DNA of 64,000 nucleotides, taken from positions 930,001 through 994,000 of the forward strand of contig JAAVLQ010000001.1 of the NCBI GenBank assembly GCA_012103075.1, given 5' to 3'. Below the pieces are notes generated by a model, which worked only from the letters and a program-made list of their open reading frames with translations, did not search any database and was not told the origin of the DNA. The stretch is from Brucella cytisi. Its GTDB lineage: Bacteria; Pseudomonadota; Alphaproteobacteria; Rhizobiales; Rhizobiaceae. Positions within the stretch are counted from its first letter, which is position 1, and each line of letters opens with the position of its first letter. Positions 19,810-32,145 of the stretch are shown in pieces. The position numbers and the translations under genes are program-made.

Positions 19810-21894
19810 ATGGCAAATATTAAGGTTGACGGCACAGAGATCGAAGTACCCGATCACTATACGCTCCTTCAGGCTGCCGAAGCCGCGGGGGCTGAAGTCC
19901 CGCGTTTTTGCTTCCACGAACGGCTTTCCATCGCCGGAAACTGCCGCATGTGCCTTGTTGAAGTGAAGGGCGGACCGCCGAAGCCGGCGGCATCCTGCGC
20001 CATGGGCGTGCGCGATCTGCGTCCCGGCCCGAATGGCGAAGCGCCTGAAATCTTCACCAATACGCCGATGGTCAAGAAGGCCCGCGAAGGCGTGATGGAA
20101 TTCCTGCTCATCAACCACCCGCTGGATTGCCCGATCTGCGATCAGGGCGGTGAGTGCGATCTGCAGGATCAGGCAATGGCTTTCGGCACCGACGGTTCGC
20201 GCTATCGCGAGAACAAGCGTGCCGTTGAAAACAAATATATCGGTCCGCTCGTCAAGACGGTGATGACGCGCTGCATTCACTGCACGCGCTGCGTCCGCTT
20301 CACGACGGAAGTTGCAGGCATTTCGGAACTCGGCCTCATCGGTCGTGGCGAAGACGCCGAGATCACCACCTATCTCGAACGCGCCATGACGTCGGAACTG
20401 CAGGGCAACGTTATCGATCTTTGCCCGGTTGGTGCTCTGACCTCGCGTCCTTACGCGTTCGTGCTCGTCCGTGGGAACTGAACAAGACCGAAACCATCGA
20501 TGTGATGGATGCGGTCGGTTCGAACATCCGCGTCGACACCCGTGGCCGCGAAGTGATGCGCGTCATGCCGCGTGTCAATGAAGCGGTGAACGAAGAGTGG
20601 ATCTCCGACAAGACCCGCTTCATCTGGGATGGCCTGCGCACCCAGCGCCTCGATCGTCCTTATGTTCGCAAGGATGGCCGTCTGGTCGCCGTAAACGGCC
20701 GGAAGCTTTTGCCGCTATTGCTGCCAAGGTCTCCGCAACCTCCGCCGACAAGATTGGCGCAGTCGCTGGCGATCTGGCTTCTGTTGAAGAAATCTATGCG
20801 CTGAAGGGCCTGATGGCTTCGCTCGGCTCCGCCAATATAGACAGCCGTCAGGATGGCGCTGCTCTCGATCCGGCACTGGGTCGTGCAAGCTATCTCTTTA
20901 ACGCAACGATCGAAGGCATTGAAAACGCTGATGCTTTGCTCATCATCGGTTCCAATCCCCGCATTGAGGCTGCTGTTCTGAACGCCCGCATCCGCAAGCG
21001 TCAGCGCATGGGCCATTTCCCGGTCGCTCTGATCGGCGAACAGGCTGAACTGCGTTACGATTACGAATATCTGGGTGCTGGCGCTGAAACGCTCGCAGCA
21101 GTCGCTTCCGGCAAGAACGCATTCCGCGACGTGCTGGCCAAGGCTGAGCGTCCGCTGATCATCATCGGTCAGGGCGCGCTCACCGGCGAAAACGGTTCTG
21201 CAGTTTTGTCGACCGCCACCAAGCTTGCTCAGGACGTCGGCGCCATCAAGGACGAGTGGAACGGCTTCTCCGTTCTGCACACTGCCGCTTCGCGCGTTGG
21301 TGCTCTGGATCTCGGTTTCGTGCCGGGTGAGGGGCGGCAAGGTGGCTGGCGACATGCTGGGTAATCTTGATGTCGTGTTCCTGCTCGGTGCAGACGAACT
21401 CGACATGACCAAAAAGGGTTCGAGCTTCGTCGTTTACATCGGCACGCACGGCGATGCCGGCGCTCATGCCGCCGACGTTATTCTGCCGGGCGCAGCCTAC
21501 ACGGAAAAGTCGGGCACTTGGCTCAACACCGAAGGTCGCGTGCAGCTTGGCAGCCGCGCCGGTTTCGCACCGGGCGAGGGGCAAAGGAAGACTGGGCAAT
21601 CCTGCGCGCTCTTTCCGACAGTCTTGGCAAGCGCCTGCCGTTCGATTCGATGCAGCAGCTTCGCGCCAAGCTCTATGCGGACTATCCGCATATGCTGGCC
21701 ATCGACACCATAACGCCTGCTTCCGCCGACGATCTCGTGGCGCTGGCAGCGAAAGCATCAATCTGGGCGGCGGCGCTGCGTTCGTTTCCCCGGTCAAGGA
21801 CTTCTACCTGACGAACCCAATTGCGCGCGCTTCCGCCGTCATGGCCGAATGCTCGGCGCTCGCGGCTGGCGGCTTCCAGCAGGCTGCCGAGTAA
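19810..21894 (+). CDS. nuoG: NADH-quinone oxidoreductase subunit G (about five indels)
   Basis: The 75-kDa subunit with several iron-sulfur clusters: [18 protein letters not shown] (2Fe-2S), [15 protein letters not shown] and [10 protein letters not shown] (4Fe-4S), then a degenerate molybdopterin-oxidoreductase-like domain. Frame breaks: a lost G near 20463, a lost T near 20697 (AACTGGCCG expected), an extra G near 21330, a change near 21575 (GAGGGGCA) and one near 21750. The C-terminal text [14 protein letters not shown] is in the last frame. The expected length is about 694 aa. The ATG at 19810 ([15 protein letters not shown]) is the family start; the frame is open upstream but carries no other signal. 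Confidence 0.93.
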
Positions 21895-21911
21895 GCGAGA
21901 GAGACGGAACA

Positions 21912-22954
21912 ATGGAAGGTATTTTTGCAGCTTACGTCTTGCCCGCGCTTATCATAGCGCTGAAGTCGGTCGTTCTGCTCGTCGTATTGCTGATCGTCGT
22001 CGCTTATCTGCTTTACGCAGATCGCAAGATCTGGGCAGCGGTACAGCTTCGCCGCGGTCCGAACGTTGTCGGTCCCCGGGGTCTGTTCGGGCTTTCGCCG
22101 ACTTGTTGAAGTTCGTCTTCAAGGAACCAATCATTCCGTCTGGCGCAAACAAGGGTGTCTTCCTCCTTGCGCCTTTCGTTTCTGCCGTTCTTGCAATGGC
22201 AACACGGGCGGTCATTCCCGTCAATGAAGGCTGGGCCATCGCCAATATCAATGTTGGCATTCTCTATATCTTCGCCATTTCTTCGCTCGAAGTTTACGGC
22301 GTGATCATGGGTGGCTGGGCATCGAACTCGAAGTATCCGTTCCTCGGTGCGCTTCGTTCTGCCGCCCAGATGGTTTCCTACGAAGTCTCCATCGGCTTCG
22401 TGATTGTCACGGTTCTGCTGACGGTTGGCTCGCTCAACCTCACCGACATCGTGCTTTCGCAGAATACGGGCCTTGGGACCATGCTTGGCCTTCCGGCTTC
22501 GTTCCTCGACTGGAACTGGCTGGCTCTGTTCCCGATGTTCGTGATCTTCTTCATTTCGGCACTTGCCGAAACGAACCGTCCGCCATTCGACCTTGTCGAA
22601 GCTGAATCCGAACTCGTGGCCGGTCACATGATCGAATATTCGTCCACGCCGTTCCTTCTGTTCTTCCTTGGCGAGTATGTGGCGATCACGCTGATGTGCG
22701 CCCTGATGACGACGCTCTTCCTTGGCGGCTGGCTGCCTCCGGTGGACGTGTGGTTCCTCAACTGGGTTCCGGGCATCATCTGGTTCATGCTGAAGCTCTG
22801 CTTCTGCTTCTTCCTCTTCGCAATGGTGAAGGCTTTCGTTCCGCGTTACCGCTACGACCAGCTGATGCGCCTTGGCTGGAAAGTGTTCCTGCCGATCTCG
22901 CTCTTCATGGTTGTCGCAACCGCGACCTTCCTCAAAGTCTTCGGTCTGGCGTAA
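21912..22954 (+). CDS. nuoH: NADH-quinone oxidoreductase subunit H (one indel)
   Basis: Membrane subunit that joins the two arms and forms the quinone tunnel; about eight hydrophobic segments. Signatures: [40 protein letters not shown] and MIEYSS. At 22087-22091 TTCCAGGCT(TTC) is expected (LFQAFADL) but TTCGGGCTTTC is read, shifting the frame. Nearby CCCTGGGG (Pro-Trp-Gly) is read as CCCCGGGG, a substitution. Corrected length 347 aa. Confidence 0.95.
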
Positions 22955-22966
22955 GGAGTAATAACT

Positions 22967-23456
22967 ATGGCTTCATTCGCTCAAGCAGCCAAATCGCTCC
23001 TGCTCAAGGAATTTGTCGGCGCGTTCTTTCTTTCCATGCGCCAGTTCTTCGCGCCCAAGGCGACGTTGAACTACCCGCATGAAAAGGGCCCGGTCTCTCC
23101 GCGATTCCGTGGAGAGCACGCGCTGCGCCGTTATCCGAACGGTGAAGAACGCTGCATCGCCTGCAAGCTTTGCGAAGCGATCTGCCCGGCGCAGGCCATC
23201 ACCATCGAGGCCGGTCCGCGACGCAACGACGGCACCCGCCGCACGGTGCGTTACGACATCGATATGGTGAAGTGCATCTATTGCGGTTTCTGCCGGGAAG
23301 CATGCCCGGTGGATGCCATCGTGGAAGGTCCGAATTTCGAATTCGCGACCGAAACCCGTGAAACTCTACTATGACAAGGACAAGCTCCTTGCCAATGGCG
23401 ACCGTTGGGAACGCGAAATCGCGCGGAATATCGCGATGGATGCGCCATATCGCTGA
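22967..23456 (+). CDS. nuoI: NADH-quinone oxidoreductase subunit I (one 2-nt deletion)
   Basis: A 163-aa subunit with two 4Fe-4S clusters (N6a/N6b): [16 protein letters not shown] and [17 protein letters not shown] good AAGGAG precedes the ATG. Near 23363 two bases are lost (CGTGAAGAACTC expected, CGTGAAACTC read), giving an early stop at 23374; the real end continues [17 protein letters not shown] and stops at 23456. Corrected length matches the family. Confidence 0.95.
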
Positions 23457-23623
23457 TTGGTTTTGCTGAAACCTCGTTTCGGCATCCGGTTTGACAAACG
23501 GCAACAGGAAGGGGCGGCCCATCTTGTTGCTGGAATTTAAGTTTCGCGAATATTCGCGGCAAACAAAGACTAAAGCGAGCGAGGCAATAAGGCTTTGCTC
23601 ACGGAAAGGTGTTGGGGATCCCC

Positions 23624-24240
23624 ATGCTGACAGGTATTGCGGCAGCGTTTTTCTATCTGTTCGCTTTCATCATGATCGCCAGTGCGTTCATGGTGATTGC
23701 GGCACGCAACCCCGTGCATTCGGTGCTGTTTCTGATCCTCACGTTCTTCAATGCGGCAGCTCTGTTCCTGCTGACCGGGGCCGAGTTCCTCGCCATGATC
23801 TTGCTCGTCGTTTACGTCGGTGCAGTGGCGGTTCTCTTCCTCTTCGTCGTCATGATGCTGGATGTGGATTTCTCCGAACTGAAGCGCGGCGCATTGCAAT
23901 ATGCACCGGTCGGCGCTCTGGTCGGTCTGATCTTGCTCGGAGAACTGATCTTCGTGTTCGCAAGCAACATGTTTGCGCCGAAGCTGGGGCAGGGTGCCGT
24001 GCCGATCCCGAATATCGCCGAGCGGAGCAATACAGCTGCTCTGGGTGACATTCTCTACACCGACTTCGTCTTCTACTTCCGGGTTGCTGGTCTCGTCCTT
24101 CTGGTCGCGATGATCGGCGCTATCGTTCTGACGCTGCGGCACAAGCCGAATGTCAAGCGCCAGTCCATCCCGACCGGGTAGCTCGCACGCCCGAAACGGC
24201 GATCGAGATCAAGAAGGTCGAAACGGGCAAAGGCATCTGA
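23624..24240 (+). CDS. nuoJ: NADH-quinone oxidoreductase subunit J (one indel)
   Basis: Membrane-arm subunit with five hydrophobic segments; [22 protein letters not shown] is the conserved core helix region. The sequence as read stops at 24181, but CCGACCGGGTAG should be CCGACCCAGGTAG (Thr-Gln-Val). With the CCAGG restored the frame runs on to TGA at 24238-24240, 205 aa, immediately before nuoK. The start is taken as ATG 23624; GTG 23609 is an in-frame alternative. The 167-nt gap after nuoI has no clear feature. Confidence 0.93.
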
Positions 24241-24250
24241 GGATAAGCAT

Positions 24251-24559
24251 ATGGAAATCGGTATCGCCCACTATCTCACCGTTTCGGCCATCCTGTTTAC
24301 GCTTGGCGTCTTCGGCATCTTCCTGAACCGCAAGAACGTCATCGTCATCCTGATGTCGATCGAATTGATCCTTTTGTCGGTCAATCTCAATTTTGTGGCG
24401 TTCTCCAGCCAGCTCGGCGACATGGTCGGGCAGGTCTTCGCCCTTTTCGTTCTGACTGTTGCTGCTGCCGAAGCAGCCATCGGTCTGGCAATTCTCGTTG
24501 TTTTCTTCCGTAATCGCGGCTCCATCGCGGTGGAAGACGTCAATGTTATGAAAGGTTGA
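24251..24559 (+). CDS. nuoK: NADH-quinone oxidoreductase subunit K
   Basis: A 102-aa, three-helix membrane subunit. The conserved glutamates of the proton path are visible in [11 protein letters not shown] and [10 protein letters not shown]. Frame intact. GAGGAT precedes the start. nuoL follows after 7 nt. Confidence 0.97.
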
Positions 24560-24566
24560 CGGGCAA

Positions 24567-26558
24567 ATGCTCTATTACGCGATCGTCTTCCTTCCGCTTC
24601 TCGGCTTCCTGATTGCCGGTCTCTTCGGCAATCAGATCGGAGCCAAGGCGAGCGAATACATCACTTCCGGTTTCATGGTCATCGTCGCGATCCTGTCGTG
24701 GGTGGTCTTCTTCCAGATTCCGCTTGGCCACGATGCAGAAACCGTCCGCATCCCGGTTCTTCACTGGGTGACGTCGGGCGCGCTTTCCTTTGACTGGTCC
24801 TGCGCGTCGATACGCTCACCGGCGTCATGCTGGTCGTGGTGAACTCGGTGTCGGCTCTCGTACATATCTATTCCATTGGATATATGCATCACGATCCGCA
24901 TCGTCCGCGCTTCTTCGCCTATCTGTCGCTCTTCACTTTCGCCATGCTCATGCTGGTCACGTCGGACAATCTGGTCCAGATGTTCTTCGGCTGGGAAGGC
25001 GTGGGTCTGGCTTCGTACCTCCTGATTGGTTTTGGTTCCAGAAGCCTTCGGCCAATGCAGCCGCCATGAAGGCGTTCGTCGTCAACCGCGTCGGCGACTT
25101 CGGCTTCCTGCTTGGCATCTTTGGTGTGTTCGCGCTGTTCCAGTCGGTCGACTACAACACGATCTTCGCTGCCGCAGCCAATTATCTGCCGGCTGAAGGC
25201 CCTGCCGATGCCAATCAGGTCGTTCTGAACTTCCTCGGCTATCAGCTCGACAAGCGGGGCGCGATCACGATCACCTGTCTGCTGCTTTTCATGGGCGCGA
25301 TGGGCAAGTCGGCGCAGTTCCTGCTGCACACGGCTTCCGGACGCCATGGAAGGCCCGACCCCGGTTTCGGCTCTCATTCACGCCGCTACCATGGTTACCG
25401 CGGGCGTGTTCATGGTCGCCCGCATGTCGCCGATCTTTGAACTGTCGCAGACCGCTCTTCTGGTCGTGACCATCATCGGCGCCACCACTGCTTTCTTTGC
25501 GGCAACGGTCGCTCTCGTGCAGAACGACATCAAGCGTGTGATCGCCTATTCGACCTGTTCGCAGCTCGGCTATATGTTCGCAGCGCTCGGTGTAGGTGCC
25601 TATGGCGCCGCCGTGTTCCACCTGTTCACGCACGCTTTCTTCAAGGCGCTTCTGTTCCTCTGCGCCGGTTCGGTTATCCATGCCGTTTCGGAAGAGCAGG
25701 ACATGCGTCGCATGGGCGGCCTGCGCAAGCTGATCCCCATCACCTACTGGATGATGGTCATCGGTACGGTTGCCATTACGGGGCTCGGTATTCCGGGCAC
25801 GATAATCGGCACCGCCGGTTTCTTCTCCAAGGATGCGATCATCGAGATCCGTCTTCGCTTCGCACAGTGCTGCCAGCGGCTACGCTTCGACGCTTCTCAT
25901 CGTTGCAGCGCTCTTCACGAGCTTCTATTCATGGCGTCTGATTTTCATGACCTTCCACGGCAAGCCGCGCGCTTCGGCGGAAGTCATGCATCATGTCCAT
26001 GAATCGCCAGCCGTCATGTTCGTTCCGCTGCTGATCCTTGGCGTCGGTGCACTCTTTGCCGGTGTCGTGTTCAAGGAACTCTTCTTTGGCCACGAATATG
26101 CCGAATTCTGGAAGGGCGCGCTGTTCACTTCGGCTGCCAACCAGATACTTGAGGAATACCACCATGTTCCTCTGTGGGTTAAGCTGTCGCCGTTCATCTC
26201 GATGGTTCTCGGTTTCATCGTCGCCCGGATCTTCTACATCCGCTCGCCGGAAACGCCGAAGGCGCTGGCTGCCCGTCATCGTGGCCTCTACCAATTCCTT
26301 CTCAACAAGTGGTACTTCGACGAACTGTACGATTTCCTCTTCGTACGTCCAGCTCGCTGGCTTGGCCGCTTGTTCTGGAAGGGTGGCGACGGCTGGCTTA
26401 TTGACGGCTTCGGCCCGGATGGCATCTCGGCTCGCGTGCTCGATGTCACCAACCGCGTCGTCAAGATGCAGTCCGGATACCTTTATCACTACGCATTCGC
26501 GATGCTGATCGGCGTCGCCGCGCTCGTCACTTGGATGATGCTCGGGAGCTCTTTCTGA
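24567..26558 (+). CDS. nuoL: NADH-quinone oxidoreductase subunit L (four indels)
   Basis: Antiporter-like proton-pumping subunit with the long lateral helix at its C-terminus. Family text: [38 protein letters not shown] and [10 protein letters not shown]. Frame breaks: a lost C near 24800, a lost C near 25035 (GGTTTCTGG), two bases lost at 25328-25333 (CACACCTGGCTT, His-Thr-Trp-Leu, read as CACACGGCTT), and an extra A near 25846. Corrected length 664 aa. Its TGA overlaps the ATG of nuoM. Confidence 0.94.
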
Positions 26559-28062
26559 TGACCGACTGGCCAATTCTCTCAACGGTCACGTTTCTGCCGC
26601 TTGTCGGCGCGTTACTGATCCTTCTGATCAAGGACGACAGCGAGGCTTCGCGTCGCAATATCCGCAATGTCGCGCTGATGACGACGATATTCGTCTTCAT
26701 CTTGTCGCTCGTCATCTGGGCAGGGTTCGATAATTCGAACCCCGGCTTCCAGATGGTCGAACAGATCGACTGGATGGGTGGCGGCATCAGCTACCACATG
26801 GGCGTGGACGGTATCTCCGTCCTGTTCGTGGTGCTGTCGGCTTTCCTCATGCCCTTCTGCATTCTCGCAAGCTGGATATCGGTGGAAAAGCGCGTCAAAG
26901 GAATACATGATCGCGTTCCTCATTCTGGAAACGCTGATGATCGGCGTGTTCTGCGCGCTCGACCTGTTCCTGTTCTACGTGTTCTTCGAAGCAAGCCTTA
27001 TCCCGATGTTCATCATCATCGGCGTGTGGGGCGGCAAGCGTCGCGTCTATGCGAGCCTGAAATTCTTCCTCTACACGCTTCTGGGCTCGGTTCTGATGCT
27101 CATCGCCATCATGGCCATGTACTGGCAGGCTGGCACGATGAACATCGTGGAACTGCAGAAGTACAGCTTCCCTGCTGGGATGCAGACATGGTTATGGCTC
27201 GCCTTCTTCGCGTCCTTTGCCGTGAAGATGCCGATGTGGCCGGTCCATACGGTTGCCGGATGCGCACGTTGAAGCGCCGACGGCAGGCTCGGTCATTCTG
27301 GCCGGTATCCTGCTGAAGCTCGGTGGGTACGGCTTCCTGCGCTTCTCGCTGCCGATGTTCCCGCTGGCGTCCGCCGATTTCGCTCCGCTGATCTTCACGC
27401 TGTCGGTCATAGCCATCATCTACACGTCTCTGGTCGCTCTGGTTCAGGAAGATATCAAGAAGCTGATCGCCTATTCGTCGGTTGCCCACATGGCCTATGT
27501 GACCATGGGTATTTTTGCCGCGAACGAGCAGGGCATCGGGGCGCCATCTTCCAGATGCTGTCGCACGGTATCGTGTCGGGCGCGCTCTTCCTCTGCGTTG
27601 GCGTGATCTATGACCGCATGCATACCCGTGAAATTGCGGCGTTCGGCGGTCTGGTGAACAACATGCCGAAATATGCGGTGGCCTTCCTCATCTTCACGAT
27701 GGCGAATGTGGGCCTTCCGGGTACTTCGGGCTTCATCGGTGAATTCCTGACGCTGTTCGGTGTGTTCCGGGTCAATACCGGGTGGCACTGTTCGCAACCA
27801 CGGGCGTCATCCTCTCGGCGGCTTATGCGCTCTGGCTCTACCGTCAGGTAGTCTTCGGCGCATTGACGAAGGAAAGCCTGAAGGCGCTCCTCGACTTGAG
27901 CCCACGTGAGAAGATCATTCTCTACCCGCTTGTGGCGCTCACCATCTTCTTCGGTGTGTATCCGACCCCGGTCTTCGACGTGACCGCCGGTGCCGTGAAC
28001 GCCCGGTCCAACATTACGACGCAGCACTCGCGGGCACCGCGAGCGCCGTGCTGGCACAGTAA
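26558..28062 (+). CDS. nuoM: NADH-quinone oxidoreductase subunit M (five indels)
   Basis: Antiporter-like proton-pumping subunit. Signatures: [39 protein letters not shown] and AYSSVAHM. Four of five breaks fall where CCWGG is expected: near 27249 (HTWLPDAH), near 27537 (GIQGAIFQ), near 27776 (NTWVALF) and near 28002 (NALVQ); the fifth is an extra A near 26898. Corrected length 502 aa, ending at TAA 28060-28062. Confidence 0.94.
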
Positions 28063-28080
28063 GAAATAAAGGCGTAGGTC

Positions 28081-29517
28081 ATGCAGACTGATCTGATAGC
28101 TCATCTGACCCTTGCAGCACCGGAGGTTCTCCTTGCTGTAGGCGCCTTGGCACTGCTCATGATTGGCGTGTTCTCCGGCGAACGGGCGACCACGCTCGTC
28201 AACGGATTATCCGTCGCGGTGCTTATTGCAGCGCTGGCTCTGGTGGTCCTTTTCCCAACGAATGGCGCCGCATTCGGCGGTGCCATCGTCAATGACAGCT
28301 TCAGCCGCTTCATGAAGGTGCTGACGCTGATCGGCTCCATCGTGACGCTGATCATGTCGGTCGGCTTCGCCAAGGCGGAGAAGTTCGACAAGTTCGAGTT
28401 CCCGGTCCTGATCGTGATTTCCACGCTCGGCATGTTGCTGATGGTTTCAGCATCCAACATGCTGTCGCTCTATCTCGGTCTGGAACTGCAATCGCTGGCG
28501 CTCTACGTTCTGGCAGCGTTCAACCGCGATAGCGTCCGTTCGACGGAAGCTGGCCTGAAATACTTCGTTCTCGGTTCGCTTTCCTCGGGCATGCTGCTTT
28601 ACGGCATTTCGCTCGTCTACGGTTACACCGGCCACATTGGCTTTACCGAAATCGCCCATGCCGTCTCCGGCGGTCAGCGCGAACTCGGTCTGGTCTTCGG
28701 TCTTGTCTTCATTCTGGCCGGTCTGGCATTCAAGATTTCTGCCGTTCCGTTCCACATGTGGACGCCGGACGTCTATGAAGGCGCGCCGACCCCGGTAACG
28801 GCGTTCTTTGCCGCCGCCCCGAAGATGGCTGCCATGGCGCTCATCATCCGCGTCGTCTCGGAAGCCTTTGCTCCGGTCACCCATGACTGGCAGCAGGTCG
28901 TGATTTTCATCGCGCTTGCGTCGATGGTGCTCGGTGCGTTTGCCGCCATCGGCCAGCGTAACATCAAGCGCCTGATGGCTTATTCCTCGATCAGCCATAT
29001 GGGCTATGCGCTCGTTGGTCTGGCCGCCGGAACGGTGATCGGCGTGAAGGGCGTGATGATCTACATGGCAATCTACCTTGCCATGACGCTCGGCACCTTC
29101 GCGTTCATTCTCGCAATGCGCACCAAGGACGGCAATGTGGAGAGCATTGAGGATCTGGCCGGTCTGTCCCGCACCAATCCGGTGCTGGCAACGATCATGA
29201 CCATCTTCCTGTTCTCGCTCGCTGGCATCCCGCCGCTCGCCGGTTTCTTCGGCAAGTGGTACACCTTCCTTGCTGCCGTCGAAGCAGGCCTCTATCCGCT
29301 TGCCATCATCGGTATCGTGGCTTCGGTCGTGGGCGCGTTCTATTACCTGCGCATGATCAAGATCATGTGGTTCGATGAGCCGACGGGTGGTTTCGTTCCG
29401 GTCGCAGGCGAGCTTCGTCTCGTTCTCGGCGTAACGGGTGCTTTCGTGCTCTTCTACGTCTTCCTTGCTGGTCCGATCGGCGGATTTGCCGAAGCCGCAG
29501 CCAAGACGTTTTTCTGA
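28081..29517 (+). CDS. nuoN: NADH-quinone oxidoreductase subunit N
   Basis: Last nuo gene, 478 aa and intact. Antiporter-like membrane subunit with [20 protein letters not shown] and [14 protein letters not shown]. It needs no CCWGG motif in its present sequence; any original sites may show here as silent or missense changes. birA follows 24 nt downstream, so the transcript probably continues. Confidence 0.97.
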   Translation: MQTDLIAHLTLAAPEVLLAVGALALLMIGVFSGERATTLVNGLSVAVLIAALALVVLFPTNGAAFGGAIVNDSFSRFMKVLTLIGSIVTLIMSVGFAKAEKFDKFEFPVLIVISTLGMLLMVSASNMLSLYLGLELQSLALYVLAAFNRDSVRSTEAGLKYFVLGSLSSGMLLYGISLVYGYTGHIGFTEIAHAVSGGQRELGLVFGLVFILAGLAFKISAVPFHMWTPDVYEGAPTPVTAFFAAAPKMAAMALIIRVVSEAFAPVTHDWQQVVIFIALASMVLGAFAAIGQRNIKRLMAYSSISHMGYALVGLAAGTVIGVKGVMIYMAIYLAMTLGTFAFILAMRTKDGNVESIEDLAGLSRTNPVLATIMTIFLFSLAGIPPLAGFFGKWYTFLAAVEAGLYPLAIIGIVASVVGAFYYLRMIKIMWFDEPTGGFVPVAGELRLVLGVTGAFVLFYVFLAGPIGGFAEAAAKTFF

Positions 29518-29541
29518 TTGATGCAAAAGGCGGAAGCATAA

Positions 29542-30339
29542 ATGAGTTTTGCGCTTTCGCCTGTTGCGGCAAATGAGGGCTACCGTCTCGAAACTTTCGA
29601 GATGGTAGGTTCCACCAATGCGGTTGCTCTGGAACGGGCAGCCAGCGGTGATCCGGGCAAGCTCTGGCTTGTTACGAAGAAGCAGGAAAGCGGTCGCGGA
29701 AGACGGGGCCGTTCCCGGTCTACGCCGGAAGGCAATCTTGCCTCCACGCTGCTTCTTGTTGAATCCTATGAAATGAAGACGGCGGCAACGCTTGGTTTTG
29801 TTGCCGGTTTGTCGCTTGCCGATGCACTTGATGCAGTATTCGCTGCGACGGGGCCTGCCGTGCCGCCGACAATCGGCCTGAAATGGCCGAATGACGTGCT
29901 GGTCAATGGCGCGAAACTCACCGGCATCCTGCTTGAATCGTCCATTCTGGCGAAGAATTTGTTCGCCGTTGCCATCGGTATCGGGACCAATGTGGTCGCC
30001 TTTCCCGATGACCTGCCTTATGCAGCAACGTCGTTGCAGGCTCTCGGCAGCAAATGCGATGCCGAGACTTTGTTCGCAGCCTTGTCGGATGCCCGGTCGG
30101 TCAACTATCGCGTCTGGAATGAAGGGCGCGGTCTCGACGATATTCGCAAGCGCTGGCTGCAGCGCGCGCATGGCCTTGGCCAGAATGTAACCATGCAGGT
30201 TGAAGGCCGTATCATCGAAGGTCGTTTTGAGACAATCGATGAGGCATGCCGTTTTGTTATTCGCGAGGACGAAGGTTCGCGAGTTGCGGTAACGGCTGGC
30301 GATGTCTATTTCGGAACTGCTGCTACAATACGCAAATAA
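29542..30339 (+). CDS. birA: Biotin--[acetyl-CoA-carboxylase] ligase
   Basis: A 265-aa biotin protein ligase without an N-terminal DNA-binding domain (class I). Key motifs: STNAVALE, the biotinyl-AMP loop GRGRRGRSRSTPEGN, and LKWPNDVLVNGAKLTGILLE. It joins biotin to carboxylase carrier domains. It follows nuoN closely and the frame is intact; the nuoN-birA-rnj order is conserved in Brucella relatives. Confidence 0.95.
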   Translation: MSFALSPVAANEGYRLETFEMVGSTNAVALERAASGDPGKLWLVTKKQESGRGRRGRSRSTPEGNLASTLLLVESYEMKTAATLGFVAGLSLADALDAVFAATGPAVPPTIGLKWPNDVLVNGAKLTGILLESSILAKNLFAVAIGIGTNVVAFPDDLPYAATSLQALGSKCDAETLFAALSDARSVNYRVWNEGRGLDDIRKRWLQRAHGLGQNVTMQVEGRIIEGRFETIDEACRFVIREDEGSRVAVTAGDVYFGTAATIRK

Positions 30340-30428
30340 TTGCTTTGTTTTGTCTTGCTAGGGTTGCAACAGGATAACTTTAGGTCCAGTTGATGCCGCA
30401 AGGCGGGATTAATCACAGAGGAAATTTC

Positions 30429-32107
30429 ATGGCCCGATCCAATACTACTGAACTCGTCTTTCTGCCGCTTGGCGGCGTAGGCGAAATCGGCATGAATTTG
30501 GCCATGTACGGCTTTATCCTGCGGACAACCGTGAATGGCTGGTCGTGGATATGGGCGTGAGCTTCGCGGGGCCAGAACAGCCGGGCGCTGATCTCATTCT
30601 CCCGGATATACGTTATCTCGAGGCGGAAAAGCATAATCTGCGTGGCATCGTGATCACCCATGCGCATGAAGACCATTTCGGTGCTTTTTGCTCGATCTAT
30701 GGCCGCGCCTGAAGGTTCCGGTTTATGCGACGCCATTCACCGCCGGTCTGCTTGAAGCCAAGCGACAGTCGGAACACGGCGCCCCCGAAATCCCAATCAC
30801 GATCTACAAGGCAGGCGAGAAATTCGAAGTCGGGCCTTTCAAGCTTGAAGCTGTCGCGGTAACGCACTCCATTCCCGAGCCGGTTTCTCTGGCCATTACG
30901 ACCCCGCTCGGCACGGTCGTGCATACGGGTGACTGGAAGATGGACCCGGAACCATCGCTCGGACCGGTTATCGATGAGGCGCGTTTCCGCGCTATCGGTG
31001 ATGCAGGCGTTCTGGCGCTGATCTGCGATTCCACTAATGCGTTGCGCGAGGGCGAGTCTCCTTCGGAACGTCAGGTGGGCGAGAGCCTGCGCGAGTTGAT
31101 TGAAAATGCGCGCGGTCGTGTGGCTATCACCACTTTCTCTTCCAATGTCGGTCGTATCCGGTCGATTACCGAAGCAGCACGCGATGCTGGCCGTCAGGTG
31201 CTGGTGGTTGGCCGTTCGATGAAACGCGCCATCTCAGTCGCAACTGAGCTTGGCTATATGGAAGGCTTGCCGGAATATCTCAGCGAAGAAGACTATGGCT
31301 ATATTCCGCGTGAGAACGTGGTGATGATCCTGACCGGCAGTCAGGGCGAGCCGCGCGCGGCACTCGCCAAGCTGGCACGTGACGAAATGCGCAGCCTCGC
31401 GCTGACGGCGGGCGATACAGTCATCTATTCGTCCCGCGCCATTCCGGGCAATGAAAAATCCATTCTGGATATCAAGAACCGTCTGATCGATCGCGGCATC
31501 AAGATCATCGGCGATGAAGATGCTCTGGTTCACGTGTCGGGCCATCCACGGCGCAATGAATTGCGTCGCATGTATTCGTGGGTTCGTCCGCAAATTCTGG
31601 TGCCGGTGCATGGCGAGGCTGCCCATCTGGTTGCCCGAGGGGTCGCTCGGCGCGATGGAGGGCATCGAGCAGGTTGCGCAGGTACGTGACGGCGACATGT
31701 TGCGTCTGGCTCCCGGCAAGGCCGAGATTATCGACGAAGCGCCGGTGGGCCGGATCTACAAGGACGGCAAGCTGATCGGCGACGAGGAGGAAATCGGCAT
31801 GGTCGAGCGCCGCAAGCTCGCTTATGTCGGTCATGTCGCTGTTTCGGTACTGCTGGACCGTGAGCACAAGATCATCGATGAGCCCGACCTCGTGACTTTC
31901 GGCGTGCCGGAAGAAAACGCGCAGGGCGACCTGTTGGAAGACATCCTGCTGGATGCAGCCATCGAGGCAATCGATAGTATCCCGCGCGTTCGCCGCAAGG
32001 ATATCGAGCTTGTCCGGGAGTCCGTGCGCCGTGCCGTTCGCGCTGCGGCAAATGAAGCATGGGGCAAAAAGCCGGTGGTGACCGTATTCGTGAATAGGAT
32101 ACGGTAG
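30429..32107 (+). CDS. rnj: Ribonuclease J (three indels)
   Basis: Metallo-beta-lactamase/beta-CASP ribonuclease for RNA maturation and decay. Seen: VFLPLGGVGEIGMNLAMYG at the start, the metal site THAHEDHFGA, CDSTNALREGESPSE, and VHVSGHPRRNEL with VPVHGE. The frame breaks near 30510 (one base lost), near 30690-30700 (T run) and at 31634-31641 (GCCCAGGGG read as GCCCGAGGGG). Corrected length 558 aa. The ATG at 30429 begins MARSNTTELVFLP. Downstream come mce and DUF1467 genes on the same strand. Confidence 0.94.
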
Positions 32108-32145
32108 TCATACGGATTGCAAAATGACCGGCATGGGAGGTGCTG

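Noticed and set aside
18660..25850. Indels at GANTC (CcrM) sites in nuoF (near 18669) and nuoL (near 25846), suggesting a second modified motif.
   Set aside because: Only two cases, and many GANTC sites elsewhere are intact (for example 1004 and 7975), so the evidence is not enough.
28447..30171. A very long open frame (574 codons) on the strand opposite nuoN and birA.
   Set aside because: It is antisense to two intact conserved genes, has no family text or ribosome site, and its composition (Arg/His/Gln/Glu-rich) is what the complement of GC-rich coding DNA gives.
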